DNA from: Mallotus nudiflorus
Lineage: Eukaryota; Streptophyta; Magnoliopsida; Malpighiales; Euphorbiaceae
Reading direction: 5' to 3'
Length of the DNA: 64,000 bases
NCBI GenBank assembly: GCA_947683625.1
Contig: CANTUR010000458.1
Span: forward strand, 186,001-250,000
Position numbers and translations under genes: made by a program. A model generated the notes under the pieces. The model did no database searches. It had not been told where the DNA came from and saw only the letters and a program-made list of their open reading frames with translations. Positions 11,356 through 25,242 of the stretch are shown one piece after another (the first letter of the stretch is position 1; the number at the start of each line of letters is the position of its first letter).

Positions 11356-12716
11356 ACATCAAAGCACATAAAATCCTTGGTTAACACCCCTACCCAACCC
11401 TTTTTCTTTCTTCTTTCCTTTTCTTCCCCATTTTTTTTTCTTCTTTTTCTTTCTTGTTCTTGTGTAAACACCAGGAGCCACCCAGCCTCGCTGGATGCCA
11501 CTAAGCCACCACCTGTCACCACCATTGACTTCCCTCTCCTTCCTTTCACCTTTTTTGTTGCCTAAGAATCGTCTAGAGCCACCGGAACCTCACGGGAACA
11601 GCAGTTGTAGTAGAGGAAATTCACCTCGTCGGTGTCGACTCCAATGGATCCAGCTCATGACCCTGGGCTTGTTAGATTTCTTAAGCTACAGTGAGTCCAT
11701 ATCTAAGCTCCACTGAAGCTCAATCTCCCTTAGTTTTGAGTTTTGGTCAATTTTTTGTTTATGTCCATTTAGGGTTTTATATTTTATTTTTGGCTTTGAT
11801 CCATAGTTTTTCTCTTTAGTATTGTTGTTTATAATAGCTCAAGCTTCTCAAAAATAATTTTTGTATATTTTTTTGATTTAATTTGAATAATGCGTATTTT
11901 TGAATATTTTAATAACATAAATTGAATTTTCGTTAATTATGTTAATTAATTATTTTGGATGAAAATATAAGTTAGTTAATGTTATTAAGTTGAGTTAGTA
12001 ATTTTAGAATTTATAAAATAATTTTAGTGAATTTATATAATTTTTGAGAAACTATTAGAATTATGTGATTTTTGGATATTGTAATATCCCGTGTTTTTAA
12101 ATGTTTTAATATTTCATCGGGATATGCAGTGTTAATAATTTTTGTATATATATTATGATATTTTTACGAGTTGATATATATTTAAAACTTATTTTAATTA
12201 TTCTGTTTTATTTTAAGTGTTTTACGTAAAATTTTCCCGGGACTTGCATTTTCGGGGAAATTTTCAAGTAAATAATTTACTATTAATTATTTTAAATAGA
12301 TTTACGGACTTGCATGAACTCATATATATTTTTAAAGTACTAAATAATGTATATATGTGTATTTATTTATTTAACTAGGGTTTAATTAATTACCCTAATA
12401 TTTTATTATTTATTTGTTAGTTTTATTGTTATTTAATTATTTTTATTTAGTATTAAATTATATGTGTGTGGTGTATATTTAATGTGTGTGATTTTATATT
12501 ATTTTAATATATAGTGTAAAGTATATATATATACATATATACATTTAATATTAAACAAATTATAAAGTTTGAAATATTTACAAGTGTGCCATTCGTTCTT
12601 CTTCTTCCTCCCGACCGTTCCCATTGCCGTTCCACCGCTGCTACAGCCATTTTCTTGCCGTTGATGTGCCGTCCGGCGTGCCACCTCCTTCCCCAGCCTT
12701 TCCCGCCTCCAGCAAC

Positions 12717-15700
12717 TGTCACGACCCAAAACAGGGGCCATGACCGGCGCTAGGGGAGTCAGACCTCACTGAGTGAATTACTATAATATATATACATGCA
12801 AACTAAATGACAATGCATACAGTCAACAATATATATATAATATGTATGTATACAAGCAAATACACACATATGCAATAAAATCATTTTTATATATTTTTAT
12901 TGGAAATCACAGTTCATGAAGGATCAAATAGAACCCTAGAATATCATAACCTCAAAACAGTGTTAGACAACACGCTAGCCATATAGGCTCACTTATTTCA
13001 AAATATTCACTTATTCCATTCAGACAGTAGACTAGCCTCGAGACACTAAGTCAACCGAGCTCCAGCAGTCTGACTGTTAGTGTGATTGGCCCCCAGACAC
13101 TTGGTCAACCGAGCTCCAGCAATCACACTCCCAAATCATATCACACATCAAATAATCAAATCCAATTAACATCCACACATGGTTAGTAATATAGCCTAAA
13201 TGCTATAAGCGTACCGGTACGTACTCGGTCCTAGTGCTGCCCACTAGGTAGCACGTTCTATTGATATCCTTCATTAAAATATAAAGCATACATTCATAAA
13301 ATAAATGATGCATGAATTGAAATAAAATAACAATATAAACCATATATATACTGGAAATATACCAAAAGTAAACCAGGTATATTTCGAGTATATATACTTC
13401 AAATAAATCCAATATATTTGCAAAATAAACTAGAAACATATTTAAAAAACATTTTAAGTATAAATGTTAAGTAAAGCATGCAAATAATTTACAATATACC
13501 AAAAAATAAACCAAAGATAAACCAAAAATAACCAAAAATAAACTTAAATAATAATCAAACCATTTATGCATATTTAATCAAAACAAAACACACATTTCTA
13601 AATCATGCATCCTAAGCATATATATATAAAATAGTAACTCACACTTAGTGCGCTCCTCGAGATAGGTCCGACGGGCCGGGTCCACTAGCCCTCGGTCTCG
13701 GCGTAACTAAACAAACAAAAAAAATAACAGACATCAGGATAAACCTAACAGAAAATCCTAGAAAGTCGATCTAGAATATTAGACACAGAAACAGAATTAG
13801 GGTTTGACCGGACATCATGTTTTACGAGAATTCTACCAAAAATTCGACAGAACCTCCCCTGTAAAACGGACATCTCTCTACTCAAAGAGTAGAGCCGGTC
13901 CTGCAAAGAAACACACTTTGAAAATAAACGTAGAATTACAATCACAACCCCTCGGTCGGACTCCAAACTACAGTCTACCGACCGGGGTTCACAATCACAG
14001 AACAATATAAAAATACCAAAAATACCCTTATATCACAAAAATATATTTTATACGTAGAAATTACGTAATTAACCTTAAAACACATTAAAAACCGATAAAA
14101 CTCATTTTATTTAGAAAAATCGTATATTATATATATAATTGAAAATAATTCACGAAAAATAGTTTTAATTAGTTAAAAATAATAAATAATTTATAGAAAT
14201 CATTTTTATACCTTAAATAACTATTAAAACCAATTCAATTACATTTTTAGTCCATTTAGGGTAAAATTACCAAAATACCCCTGTATATATAAATATACTA
14301 AAATTCATTCAAAAATTCACCAAAAATAGTATAATTATCCAAAATTAATTTTCTCAACATATTTATCAATAATATTAATAATTAAACTCAATTAACCAAT
14401 TAAATTCAATTAAAAACATAATTAACCTAAATTTCCCAAAATTACATAAATTTAAATAATTCAAAATAAATACATAGAAATTCATAAAAATTCCAAATAA
14501 ATTCCTATAATTCATTTCAACACCTATATTTATCATAAAACACAATTTCATAATTTATTTAATTAATTTCCGAAAATTAGAAAATAATATTAAAATATTC
14601 AAAAATACCCAAAAATCAAAATAATCTCCAAAAATTCTAAAAAAATTCATACATGAAGATTAAGCTACTAGGATCAACATTTTTGAAGGAATTTTTCATG
14701 AATCAATCAAATAGAAGTTCAAAAAATCAAAAACCCTAAAATGGCCGAAATTGAAAAATCGAAACCTAAGCAAATCAAGACCATTTTAAGTGAAACAAAG
14801 CTTGGAATCACACTCACCGGAGCTCAAAGAGAAGAAAGAGACCAGCAGAGTCGAAAATGGTGGCCGAAATCGTCGTGAACGACGTTGCTCCAACTTTCGG
14901 CTTCTCCGGCCAAAAATGACTCCCAGACGCCGGAATCAGCTGCAGCAGGCGGCGGAAGAGGCTGGGGAAGGAGGTGGCACGCCGGACGGCACACCAATGG
15001 CAAGGAATCGATGGTAGCAACGACAGACGACGATGGGGAACAGTCGGGAGGAAGAAGGAAGTCGGGTGGCACTTTTGTAATTATATCAAACTTTAATTTT
15101 TGTTAAATATTAAATGTATATATGTATATGTATATATACTTTATACTATATATTAAAATAATATTAAATCACACACATTAAATATACACCACACACACAT
15201 ATAATTTAATATTTTAATAATTTAATGCACCTAAAATAATTAAATAATATTAAAACAAATAAACAAATAATAAAATATTAGAGTAATATTAATTTGTCAC
15301 GACCCAAAACAGGGGCCATGACCGGTGCTAGGGAACGGGAATTCTTTCGAATCCGGAACCCGTAGCAAGCCTAAAAATAAAATAAAACATGCAATAGTAA
15401 TAACAATATATAATGCAGCGGAAATAAAAATCATAAATATCACAATAACATTTCCACCAACTGGATTTAAATTAAATACTCATCTCATAAATATATAACA
15501 CTTTTAATACAAATCCAGTTCAAATATAATACAACATCTCTTTAACAATTTAATGACTACTGCAGTGTCTAGATAAAATAAACCCAAGACTCAGATAAGC
15601 AGATTACATAAAGAAGCCGGGGCGGAAGAAATCCGGCTATAGGCCTGCTACTGAGGTCTGAAGATGATGACTCTCCTGAAAAATAGTCAACGGAGGGGAG

Positions 15701-18700
15701 TCAGACCTCATTGAGTGAATTACTATAATATATATACATGCATACTAAATGACAATGCATACAATCAACTGTATATATCTAATAGGTATATATACAGGCA
15801 AAAACACACAGATGCAATAAAATCATTTTATATATTTTTATTGAAAATCATTGTTTATGAAGGATCAAATAGAACCCTATGATATCGCAACCTCAAATAG
15901 TGTTAGACAACACTCTAGCCATACAGGCTCACTTATTCCAAATATATCCACTTAATCCATTTAGACAGTAGACTGGCCCCGAGACACTAAGTCGACTGAG
16001 CTCCAGCAGTCTAACTGTCAGTGTGATTGGCCCCGAGACGCTTGGTCAATCGAGCTCCAACAATCACACTATCAAACCATATCACACATCAAATAATCAG
16101 ATTCAATCAATATCCTCAAGCAGGTTAGTAATATAGCCTAAATGCTATAAGCGTACCGGTACGTACTCGGTCCTAGTGCTGCCCACTAGTAGCACGTTCT
16201 ATTGATATCCTTCATTAAAATATAAAGCATCCATTCATAAAAGTAAATGATGCATGAATTGAATAAAATAGCAACATAAATCATATATATACTAAAAATA
16301 TACCAAAAGTAAACCAAGTATATTTCGAGTATATATAAGTTAAATAAATCCAATTACATTACAAAATAAACCAAAATTGTATTTGAAAACATTTCAAACA
16401 TAATTCATTAATAAAACATGCATATAGTTTAAAATATACAGAAAATAAACCAAAAATAAACTAAGTACTGCTCAAATTATTTATGCATATTTAATCAAAA
16501 TAAAACATACATTTCTAAATCATGCACCCTAAAGCATATATATATAAAATAGTAACTCACACTTAGTGCGCTCCTCGAGATAGGTCCGATGGGCCTGGTC
16601 CACTAAGCCTCGGTCTCGGCGTAACTAAACAAACAAAAATAACATACATCAGGATAAACCTAACAGAAAATCCTAGATACTCAATCTAGAATATTAGACA
16701 CAAAAACAGAATTAGGGTTCGACCGGACATCACGTTTTACGAGAATTCTACCAAAAATCTGGCAGAACCTCCCCAGTAAAAACGGATATCTCTCTACTCA
16801 AAGAGTAGAGCCGGCCCTGCAAAGAAATACACTTTGAAAAACAGGCACAACAACTCATCCACAACCCCTCGGTCGGACTCCAAACTACAATCTTCCGACC
16901 GGGGTCCACAATTCACAAAATAATATAAAAATACCAAAAATAACCTTATATCACAGAAATATATTTTATACGTAGAAATTACATAATTAACCTTAAAACA
17001 CAGTAAAAACCGATAAAACTCATTTTATTTAGAAAAATCGTATATTATATATATAATTGAAAATAATTCACGAAAAATAATTTTAATTAATTAAAAATAC
17101 TAAATAATTTGTAGAAATCATTTTTATACCCTAAATAACTATTAAAACCAATTAAATGACATTTTTAGCCAATTTTTTATAAAATTACCAAAATACCCCT
17201 ATATATATAAATATACTAAATTACTTCAAAAACTCACCAAAAATAGTATAATTATCCAAAAATTAATTTTCTCAACATATTTATCAATAATATCAAAAAT
17301 TAAACACAATTAACCAATTAATTTTAATTAAAAACACAATTAAACCTAATTTTCCAAAAATTACATAAACCTAATTAAATTCAAAATAAATACATAGAAA
17401 TTCAAATAAATTCCAAATAAATTCCTATAATTCATTTTAACACCTATATTTTATCATAAAATACAATTTAGAAAATAATATTAAAATATTAAAAAATATC
17501 AAAAATCAAAATAATCTCCAAAAATTCTACAAAAATTCACACATGAAGATTAAGCTAAGGGGAACAACATTTGTGAAAGAATTTTCATGAATCAATCAAA
17601 TTGAAGTTCAAAAAATCAAGAACCCTAAAATGGCTGAATTGGAAAAATTGAAACCTAAGCAAATCAATACCATTTTAAGTGAACACAAAGCTTGGAATCA
17701 CACTCACCGGAGCTCAAGGGAAGAAAGAGACAGGCGGGTGTCGAAAACGGTGGTCGAAAATGTCGTGAACAACGTTAGCTCCCACTTTTGGCTTTCCGGC
17801 CAAAAACGACTTCTAGACGCCAGAAACGGCTGCAACAAGCGGCGGGGAAGGTTGAGGAAGGAGGTGGCACACCGGACGGCACACCAACGACAAGGAAACG
17901 GGATGGCAGTGGCCAGATTTGTGTGGGGAAGGTGATCGGGGAAGAAGGAGCTTCGGGTGGTAATTCCATAAATAAACCAAACTTTATAATTTTGTTAATA
18001 TTTAATGTATAAATGTATATATATATACTTTACACTATATATTAAAATAATATAAAATCACACACATTAAATATACACCACACACATATAATTTAATATT
18101 TTAAAATATTTAATACATATAAAAATAATTAAATAATATTAAAACTAATAATAAATAATAAAATATTAGGGTAATATTAATGAAATCCTAATTAAATAAA
18201 TAATTAAACAAACATACGTTATTTAGTGTTTTAAAAAAAATATGTATGAGTTCATGCAAGTCCGTAAATCTATTTAAAATAATTAATAGTAAATTATTTA
18301 CGTGAAAATTTCCCCGAAAATACAAGTCCCGGGAAAATTTTACGTAAAGCACTTAAAATAATACACAATAATTAAAATAGGTTTTAAATACATATCAACT
18401 CGTAAAAATATCATAATATATATACAAAATTATTAATACTGCATATCCCGATGAAATATTAAAATATTTAAAAACACGGGATATTACATAATTAAACCCT
18501 AATTAAATAATAATTACACTAACATACATTATTTAGTATTTTAAAAATATATATGAGTTCATGAAAATATGGAAATCTATTAAAAATAATTAATAGTAAA
18601 TTATTTACGTGAAAATTTCCTCAAAAATGCAAGTCCCGGGAAAATTTTACGTAAAGTACTTAAAATAATACACAATAATTAAAATAGGTTTTTAAATACA

Positions 18701-18796
18701 TATCAACTCGTAAAAATATCATAATATATATAAAAAATTATTAACACTGCATATCCCGATGCAGTATTAAAATATTTAAAAACACAGGATATTACA
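12717..18796 (-). repeat. Minus-strand family A solo LTR, deleted near its end and itself split
   Basis: Starts TGTCACGACC at 12717 and ends GGATATTACA at 18796. Flanks are GCAAC and GCAGC, one base different. Own sequence is 12717-15294 plus 18494-18796. About 360 bases are missing near 12757: the sequence jumps from GCTAGGG to GAGTCAG, where the intact copy 15295-18488 has AGGG and AGGGG at the two break points, a microhomology deletion. Confidence 0.9.
15295..18488 (-). repeat. Minus-strand family A solo LTR, innermost layer
   Basis: 3194 bases from TGTCACGACC to GGGATATTACA, flanked by TAATT on both sides (15290-15294 and 18489-18493). No internal sequence, so a solo LTR. It interrupts the LTR 12717-18796, whose remaining 300 bases resume right after the duplication. 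It is the fourth level of nesting counted from the B host. Confidence 0.94.
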
Positions 18797-18920
18797 GCAG
18801 CGCCCTATTCCGACGTGTTTTGGCCGGAATTAGCTCGGGAAGCTGAAAGTGGGAGCTACGTCGATCACGCCATTTCCGATCACCGTTTTCAATACCACTG
18901 GTCTCTTTCTTCTCCTTGAG

Positions 18921-18931
18921 CTCCGGTGAGT
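18921..18931 (+). promoter_or_regulatory. Splice-donor-like site in plus A LTR
   Basis: CTCCG|GTGAGTG with GT at 18926-18927, the plus-strand counterpart of the site at 9090. In this solo LTR there is no gag acceptor downstream, but the donor could still be used in read-through transcripts into flanking DNA. Confidence 0.45.
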
Positions 18932-19868
18932 GTGATTCCAAGCTTTGTTTCACCTAAAATGGTCTTGATTTGCTTAGGTTTCGATTTTGGTAATTCGGCC
19001 ATTTTAGGGTTCTTGATTTTTTTGAACTTAGAATTGATTGATTCATGAAAAATTTCTTCACAAATGTTGTTCCCCTTAGCTTAATCTACATGTGTGAATT
19101 TTTGGAGATTATTTTGATTTTTGGGTATTTTTGAATATTTTATTATTATTTTCTAATTTTCGAAAATTAATTAAATAAATTATGAAATTGTGTTTTATGA
19201 TAAATATAGGTGTTGAAATGAATTATAGGAATTTATTTGGAATTTTTATGAATTTCTATGTATTTATTTTGAATTTGTTTAGGTTTATGTAATTTTGGAA
19301 AATTAGGCTAATTGTGTTTTTAATTGAAATTAATTAATTAATTGAGTTTAATTATTGATATTATTGATAAATATGTTGAGAAAATTAATTTTGGATAATT
19401 ATATTACTTTTGGTGAATTTTTGGAGTAATTTTAGTATATTTATATATATAGGGGTATTTTGGTAATTTTACCCTAAATTGACTAAAAATGTAATTAAAT
19501 TGGTTTTAATAGTTATTTAAGGTATAAAAATGATTTCTACAAATTATTTAGTATTTTTAATTAATTAAAACTATTTTTCGTGAATTATTTTCAAATTATA
19601 TATATAATATACGATTTTTCTAAATAAATGAGTTTTTATTGGTTTTTACTGTGTTTTAGGGTTAATTATGTAATTTCTACTTATAAAATGTATTTCTATG
19701 ATATAAGGGTATTTTTGGTATTTTCATAAATATTCTGTGATTGTGGACCCCGGTCGGTAGACTGTAGTTTGGAGTCCGACCGAGGGGTTGTGGATGAGTT
19801 GTTGTGCCTATTTTTTGAAGTGTGTTTCTTTGCAGGGGCCAGCTCTATTCTTTGAGTAGAGAGATGTC

Positions 19869-19919
19869 CATTTTACAGAGGAGGTTCTGTCGAATTTTCG
19901 GTAGAATTCTCGTAAAACG
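19869..19919 (+). other. Conserved TTTTAC/GTAAAA nested hairpin in LTR
   Basis: ATTTTAC at 19870-19876 pairs with GTAAAA at 19912-19917, enclosing a weaker inner stem (TTCT...GGTAGAA region). In the copy at 44710-44760 the inner stem is a perfect TTCTACC/GGTAGAA pair. Family B keeps the outer stem with a paired change (TTTTAT/ATAAAA at about 28185-28230) and an inner CTACC/GGTAG (about 26336-26353). Confidence 0.55.
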
Positions 19920-20477
19920 TGATGTCCGGTCGAACCCTAATTCTGATTTTGTGTCTAATATTCTAAATCGAGTTTCTAGGGTTTTCTATTAGGTTTATTC
20001 TGATGTCTGTTATTTATTGTTTGTTTAGTTGCGCCGAGACAGAGGCCTAATGGACCAGGCCCGTCGGACCTATCTCGAGGAGCGCACTAAGTGTGAGTTA
20101 CTATTTTATATATATATGTTTAGGGTGCATGATTTAGAAATGTTTTATTTTGATTAAATATGCATAATGATTTAATTAATACTTAAGTTTATTTTTAGTT
20201 TATTTTCGGTATATTTTGGTATATTTTCAAATTATATACATGTTTTATTAATGATTATTCTTAAAATGTTTTATTTACATCCTTGGTATATTCTTAGTTA
20301 TTTTGTAATTTAATTGGATTTATTTGACGTATATATACTCGAAATATACCTAGTTTACTTTGGTATATTTCTAGTATATATATGGTTTATGTTGCAATTT
20401 ATTTCAAATTCATGCATCATTTACTTTTATGAATGTATGCTTTATGTTTTAACAAAGGATATCAATAGAACGTGCTA

Positions 20478-20516
20478 CCTAGTGGGCAGCACTAGGACTG
20501 AGTACGTACCGGTACG
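20478..20516 (+). other. LTR hairpin CCTAGTG/CACTAGG followed by a 12-base palindrome
   Basis: Stem CCTAGTG (20478-20484), loop GGCAG, stem CACTAGG (20490-20496); then the perfect palindrome CGTACCGGTACG at 20505-20516. The hairpin is kept in all A LTR copies (7514, 10425, 13230, 16172, 22720, 44122), with at most one weakened pair. Family B has a 7-base stem with a 5-base loop at the same place, consensus CCTGATG/CATCAGG. Confidence 0.65.
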
Positions 20517-20603
20517 CTTATAGCATTTAGGCTATATTACTAACTTATTTATGGATATTGATTGGATATGATTATTTGATGTGTGAGATATGGTTTGGAG
20601 GTC

Positions 20604-20702
20604 GTGATTGCTGGAGCTCGGTTGGACCAAGTGTCTCAGGGCCAATCACACTGACAGTCAGACTGCTGGAGCTCGATTGACTTAGTGTCTCAAGGCCAGT
20701 CT
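20604..20702 (+). other. Two tandem LTR hairpin units with different but paired stems
   Basis: Unit 1: GTGATTG (20604-20610) pairs with CAATCAC (20643-20649). Unit 2: AGACTG (20660-20665) pairs with CAGTCT (20697-20702). The loops are alike (CTGGAGCTCG...GTGTCTC..GGC) but the stems differ while staying complementary. A short CTGAC/GTCAG inverted repeat lies between them. Other A LTRs keep both units, for example 43918-44020 and 22514-22617 on the minus strand. Confidence 0.65.
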
Positions 20703-21816
20703 ACTGTCCAAATGGAATAAGTGAATTTATTTGGAATAAGTGAGCCTGTATGGCTAGAGTGTTATCTAACATTGTTTTGAGGTTGCGATTTTCTAGGGTT
20801 CTATTTGATCCTTCATAAATGATGATTTTCAATAAAAATAAATAAAATGATTTTATTGCATCTGTGTGAATTTGCTTGTATATATACATATTATATATAC
20901 TTTGATTGTGTGCATTGACATTTAGTATGCATATATATATATTATAGTAATTCACTCAGTGAGGTCTGACTCCTCTCTGTTGATCATTTTTCAGGAAAGT
21001 CATCTTCTTCAGACCTCAGTAGCAGGCCTGTACGCCGAATTTCTTCTGCCTTGGCTTCTTTGTGTAAACTGCTTATCTGAGTATTGATTTTTATTTTATG
21101 ATATAGGCACTGCAGTAGTTATGGTTGTTTTAGAGATGTGGTGTATTGTATTTATATGAGATATGTATTTTAAGAATATGAACTGAACTTGTATTAAAGG
21201 ATTTATTTATATATGATATGAGAATTCGATTTAATTTCGTTTGACGAAATTATTATTTTGACATTTATGATTTTATTTCCGCTGCATTAAATACTGTTAT
21301 TATTATTATTGCATGTTTTATTTTATTTTAGGCTTGCTACGGGTTCCGGATTCGAAAGAATTCCCGTTCCCTAGCGCCGGTCATGGCCCCTGTTTTGGGT
21401 CGTGACAGATATATAGGTTAACTGTGTAATTTTATTGAAATATAGTTAAATAATATGTTTTAAATGATTTTAGAATTTTATAGGGTATTAAAATAATATT
21501 TATAAATTATTTACTATTTTTAACTTGTAATAACCTGAATTTTTTAAATTTTTTATATAATTAAATATCGAGGTTTGCAACATTATTAATAATTTTTATC
21601 ATATGTTGTTATTATTATTACATTAAGTTGCTATATTAAATTACTAAATTTAAAATTCTATTTGGAAACTATTAATATATTTATTATTTCCATCTCATTT
21701 TTTTATTTACATAGCGTTATCATTATTGATTAGTTTATTTACAGAGCATTATTTTTAACTAGAGTTATTATTATTATTGTATTATATGTTTATGTATGTG
21801 TGTTGAGTGGGTGTAT

Positions 21817-24800
21817 TGTCACGACCCAAAACAGGGGCCATGACCGGCGCTAGGGAACGGAAATTCTTTCGAATCCGGAACCCGTAGCAAGCCTAAAAAT
21901 AAAATAAATCATGCAATAACAATAATCATATAATAAATGCAGCGGAAATAAAAAAATCATAATATCATAATGTTATTCACATCAACTGGATTTAAATCGA
22001 ATCTCATCTCATAGATATATATAATCTTTAATACAAATCCAGTTTCAACATAATACATCTCTTTAAAATAAAATACATGAAATCCAATACTGTAATTCAC
22101 AACTACTGCAGTGTCTAGATAAAATAAATAAGACTCAAGTAAACAATTTACACAAAGAAGCCGGGGCGGAAGAAATCCGACGTATCGACCTGCTACTGAG
22201 GTCTGAAGAAGTTGACTCTCCTGAAAAATAGTCAACGGAGGGGAGTCAGACCTCACTGAGTGAATTACTATAATATATATACATACACACTAAGTGATAA
22301 TGCATACAGTCAACAGTATATATATATAATATGTATATATACAGGCAATTACACACAGATGCAATAAAATCATTTTATATATATTTCATTGAAAATCATC
22401 GTTTATGAAGGATCACATAGAACCCTAGAATATCGCCACCTCGAAAATAGTGTTAGACAACACTCTAGCCATACAGGTTCACTTATTCCAAATATATCCA
22501 CTTAATCCATTTAGACAGTAGACTGGCCCCGAGACACTAAGTCAACCGAGCTCCAGCAGTCTGACTATCAGTGTGATTGGCCCCGAGACACTAGGTCAAC
22601 CGAGCTCCAGAAATCACACCCAAACCACATCTCACATATCAAGTAATCATATCAAATCAATATCCACAAATAGTTAGTAATATAGCCTAAAGCTATAGGC
22701 GTACCGGTACGTACTCGGTCCTAGTGCTGCCCACTAGGTAGCACGTTCTATTGATATCCTTCATTAATAAATAATATAAAACATTCATTCACAAAAATAA
22801 ATGATGCATGAATGTAAATGAAATAGTAATATAAACCATATATATATATACCGGAAATATACCAAAAGTAAACCAGGTATATTTCGAGTATATATATATC
22901 AAATACATTCAATCAAATTATAAATTAAGCTGGAAATATATTTAAAAACATTTTAAGTATATTTTATTTACAAAACATGTATATAATTTAATATATACCA
23001 AAAATAAACCAAAAATTATACTTAATGTAAACTTAAGAAATAATCAAATTATTTCTAAATCATGCATCCTAAGCATATATATATAATATAGTAACTCACC
23101 TAATGCGCTCCTCGAGACAGGTCCGACGGGCCTGGTCCACTAGCCCTCGGTCTCGGCGCAACTAAACAAGCAATAAATAATCGACATCAGAATAAACCTA
23201 ACAGAAATCCTAGAATTCAATCTAGAGTATTAAACACAGAATCGGAAATTAGGGTTCGACTGGACATCACGTTTTATGAGAATTCTACCGAAAATCCGGC
23301 AGAACCTCCCCTGTAAAACGGACATCTCTCTACTCAAAAGAGTAGAGCCGACCCTGCAAAGAAAATACACTTCGAAAAATAGGCTCAACACAATCAAAAT
23401 CCCACGGTCGGACTCCAAACTATAGTCCACCAACCGGGGTCCACAAACACAGAACATATTCCAGATATACCAAAAATATCCTTAAATCACAGAAATACAT
23501 TTTAAAGGTAAAAATTACATAATTAACCTTGAAACACTGTAAAAACCGATTAAAACTCATTTTATTAGAAAAACCGTATATTATATATAATTGAAAATAA
23601 TTCACGAAAAATAGTTTTAATTAGTTAAAAATACCAAATATTTTGTAGAAATCATTTTTACACCTTAAATAACTAATAAAACCAATTAAATTACATTTTT
23701 AGGAAATTTAGGGTAAAATTACCAAAATACCCCTATATATATAAATATACTTAAATTACTTCAAAAATTCACCAAAAATCATACAATTATCCAAAATTAA
23801 TTTTCTCAACATATTTATCAATAATATTAATAATTAAACTCAATTAACCAATTAAATTCAAATAAAAACACATTTAACCCTAATTTCTCAAAATCACATA
23901 AACTTCAATAATTCAAAATAAATACTTAGAAATTCATAAAAAATTCCAAATAAATTCCTATAATTCATTTCAACACCTAATTTAACCATAAACTCCAATT
24001 TAATAATTTAAATAATTAATTTCCGAAAATTAGAAAATAATATTAAAATATTCAAAAATACCCAAAAAATCCAAACAATCTCCAAAAATTCTATAAAAAT
24101 TCATACATGTAGATTAAGCTACCAGGAACAACATTTGTGAAGGGAGTTTCCATGAATCATCCAATTCAAAGCTCAAAAAAATCAAAAACCCTAATAGGCC
24201 GAAATTGACAAAATCGAAACCTAGGCAATTCTAGACCATTTTAGCTCAAACCAAAGCTAGAATCACACTCACCGGAGCTCAAGGAGAAGAAAGAGACCGG
24301 CGGTGTCAAAAACGATGGCCGGAATCGGCGGTGATCGACGGTGGATCGATTTTCGGCTTCTCCGGCCAAAATCGACTTCCAGGCGCCGGAAACGGCCTCC
24401 TCAGGCGACGGAATTGGTTGGGGAAGACGGGTGGCACACCGGACGGTACACCCACGGTGAAGAAATGGCGTGAAAGACGCCCGGACGGTGAAGAGAAGAA
24501 TCGGGAGGAAGAAGGAGACTCGGGGGCAAATGTGTAATTTTCTAATTCTTTTGTAATTTGACAAATTTTAATGTATATATGTATATATATATACTTTACA
24601 CTATATAATAAAATAATATTAAATTACACACATCAAATATACACCACACACATAAAAATCTAATATTTTAATAATTTATACTAAATAAAATTAATTAAAT
24701 AACAATAAAACAAATAAATAATTAATAAAATATTAGGATAATAATAAACCCTAATTAAATAAATATACACACACAGGCTTTATTTAATAATTTAAAAATA

Positions 24801-25043
24801 CGCATGAGTTCATGCAAGTCCGAAAATACATTTAAAATAATTAATAATACATTGTTTACGTGAAAATTTCCCCGAAAATGCAAGTCCCGGGAAAATTTTA
24901 CGTAAAACACTGAAAATAATACACAGTAATTAAAATACGTTTTAAATACATATTAACTCGTAAAAATATCATATAAAATACAGAAATTATTAACACTGCA
25001 TATCCCGATACAGTGTAAAAATATTTAAAAAAACACGGGATAT

Positions 25044-25047
<4 letters not shown>
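21817..25047 (-). repeat. Minus-strand family A solo LTR
   Basis: TGTCACGACC at 21817 to GGGATATTACA at 25047 (3231 bases), flanked by TGTAT on both sides (21812-21816 and 25048-25052). It sits next to the AT microsatellite of the B LTR. Donor-like site with first base 24272 (minus) and hairpin 22720-22738 are intact. Confidence 0.94.
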
Positions 25048-25083
<36 letters not shown>

Positions 25084-25242
25084 CATATATTAAAAACCTA
25101 CCAATCCCACTTTTTCCCTTTTTTCCCCATCCCATGCCATTCCCTTTCTTTTCTCCCTACTGTCCCATTTCTTCTTGCCCTCTCTCGTTGCTTTCTTCTT
25201 TTCTAGCAACACACCACCGCTTGCTTCTTTCTTCCTCTTGTT

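Larger units (their letters stand above)
12080..21407 (+). repeat. Plus-strand family A solo LTR, split by a nested insertion
   Basis: Starts TGTAATATCCCG at 12080 and ends GGTCGTGACA at 21407. It is flanked on both sides by the same five bases, GATAT (12075-12079 and 21408-21412). Own sequence is 12080-12716 plus 18802-21407, about 3.24 kb, the full LTR length, with no internal region, so this is a solo LTR left by LTR-LTR recombination. The minus LTR 12717-18796 sits in its GC-richer transcribed part. Confidence 0.93.

Noticed and set aside
14790..18012. Arginine/glycine-rich frames in the GC-richer part of A LTRs (14790-15106, 17630-18012, 24241-24564)
   Set aside because: They fall in the LTR leader, differ in frame between copies and are interrupted; nucleotide, not protein, conservation.
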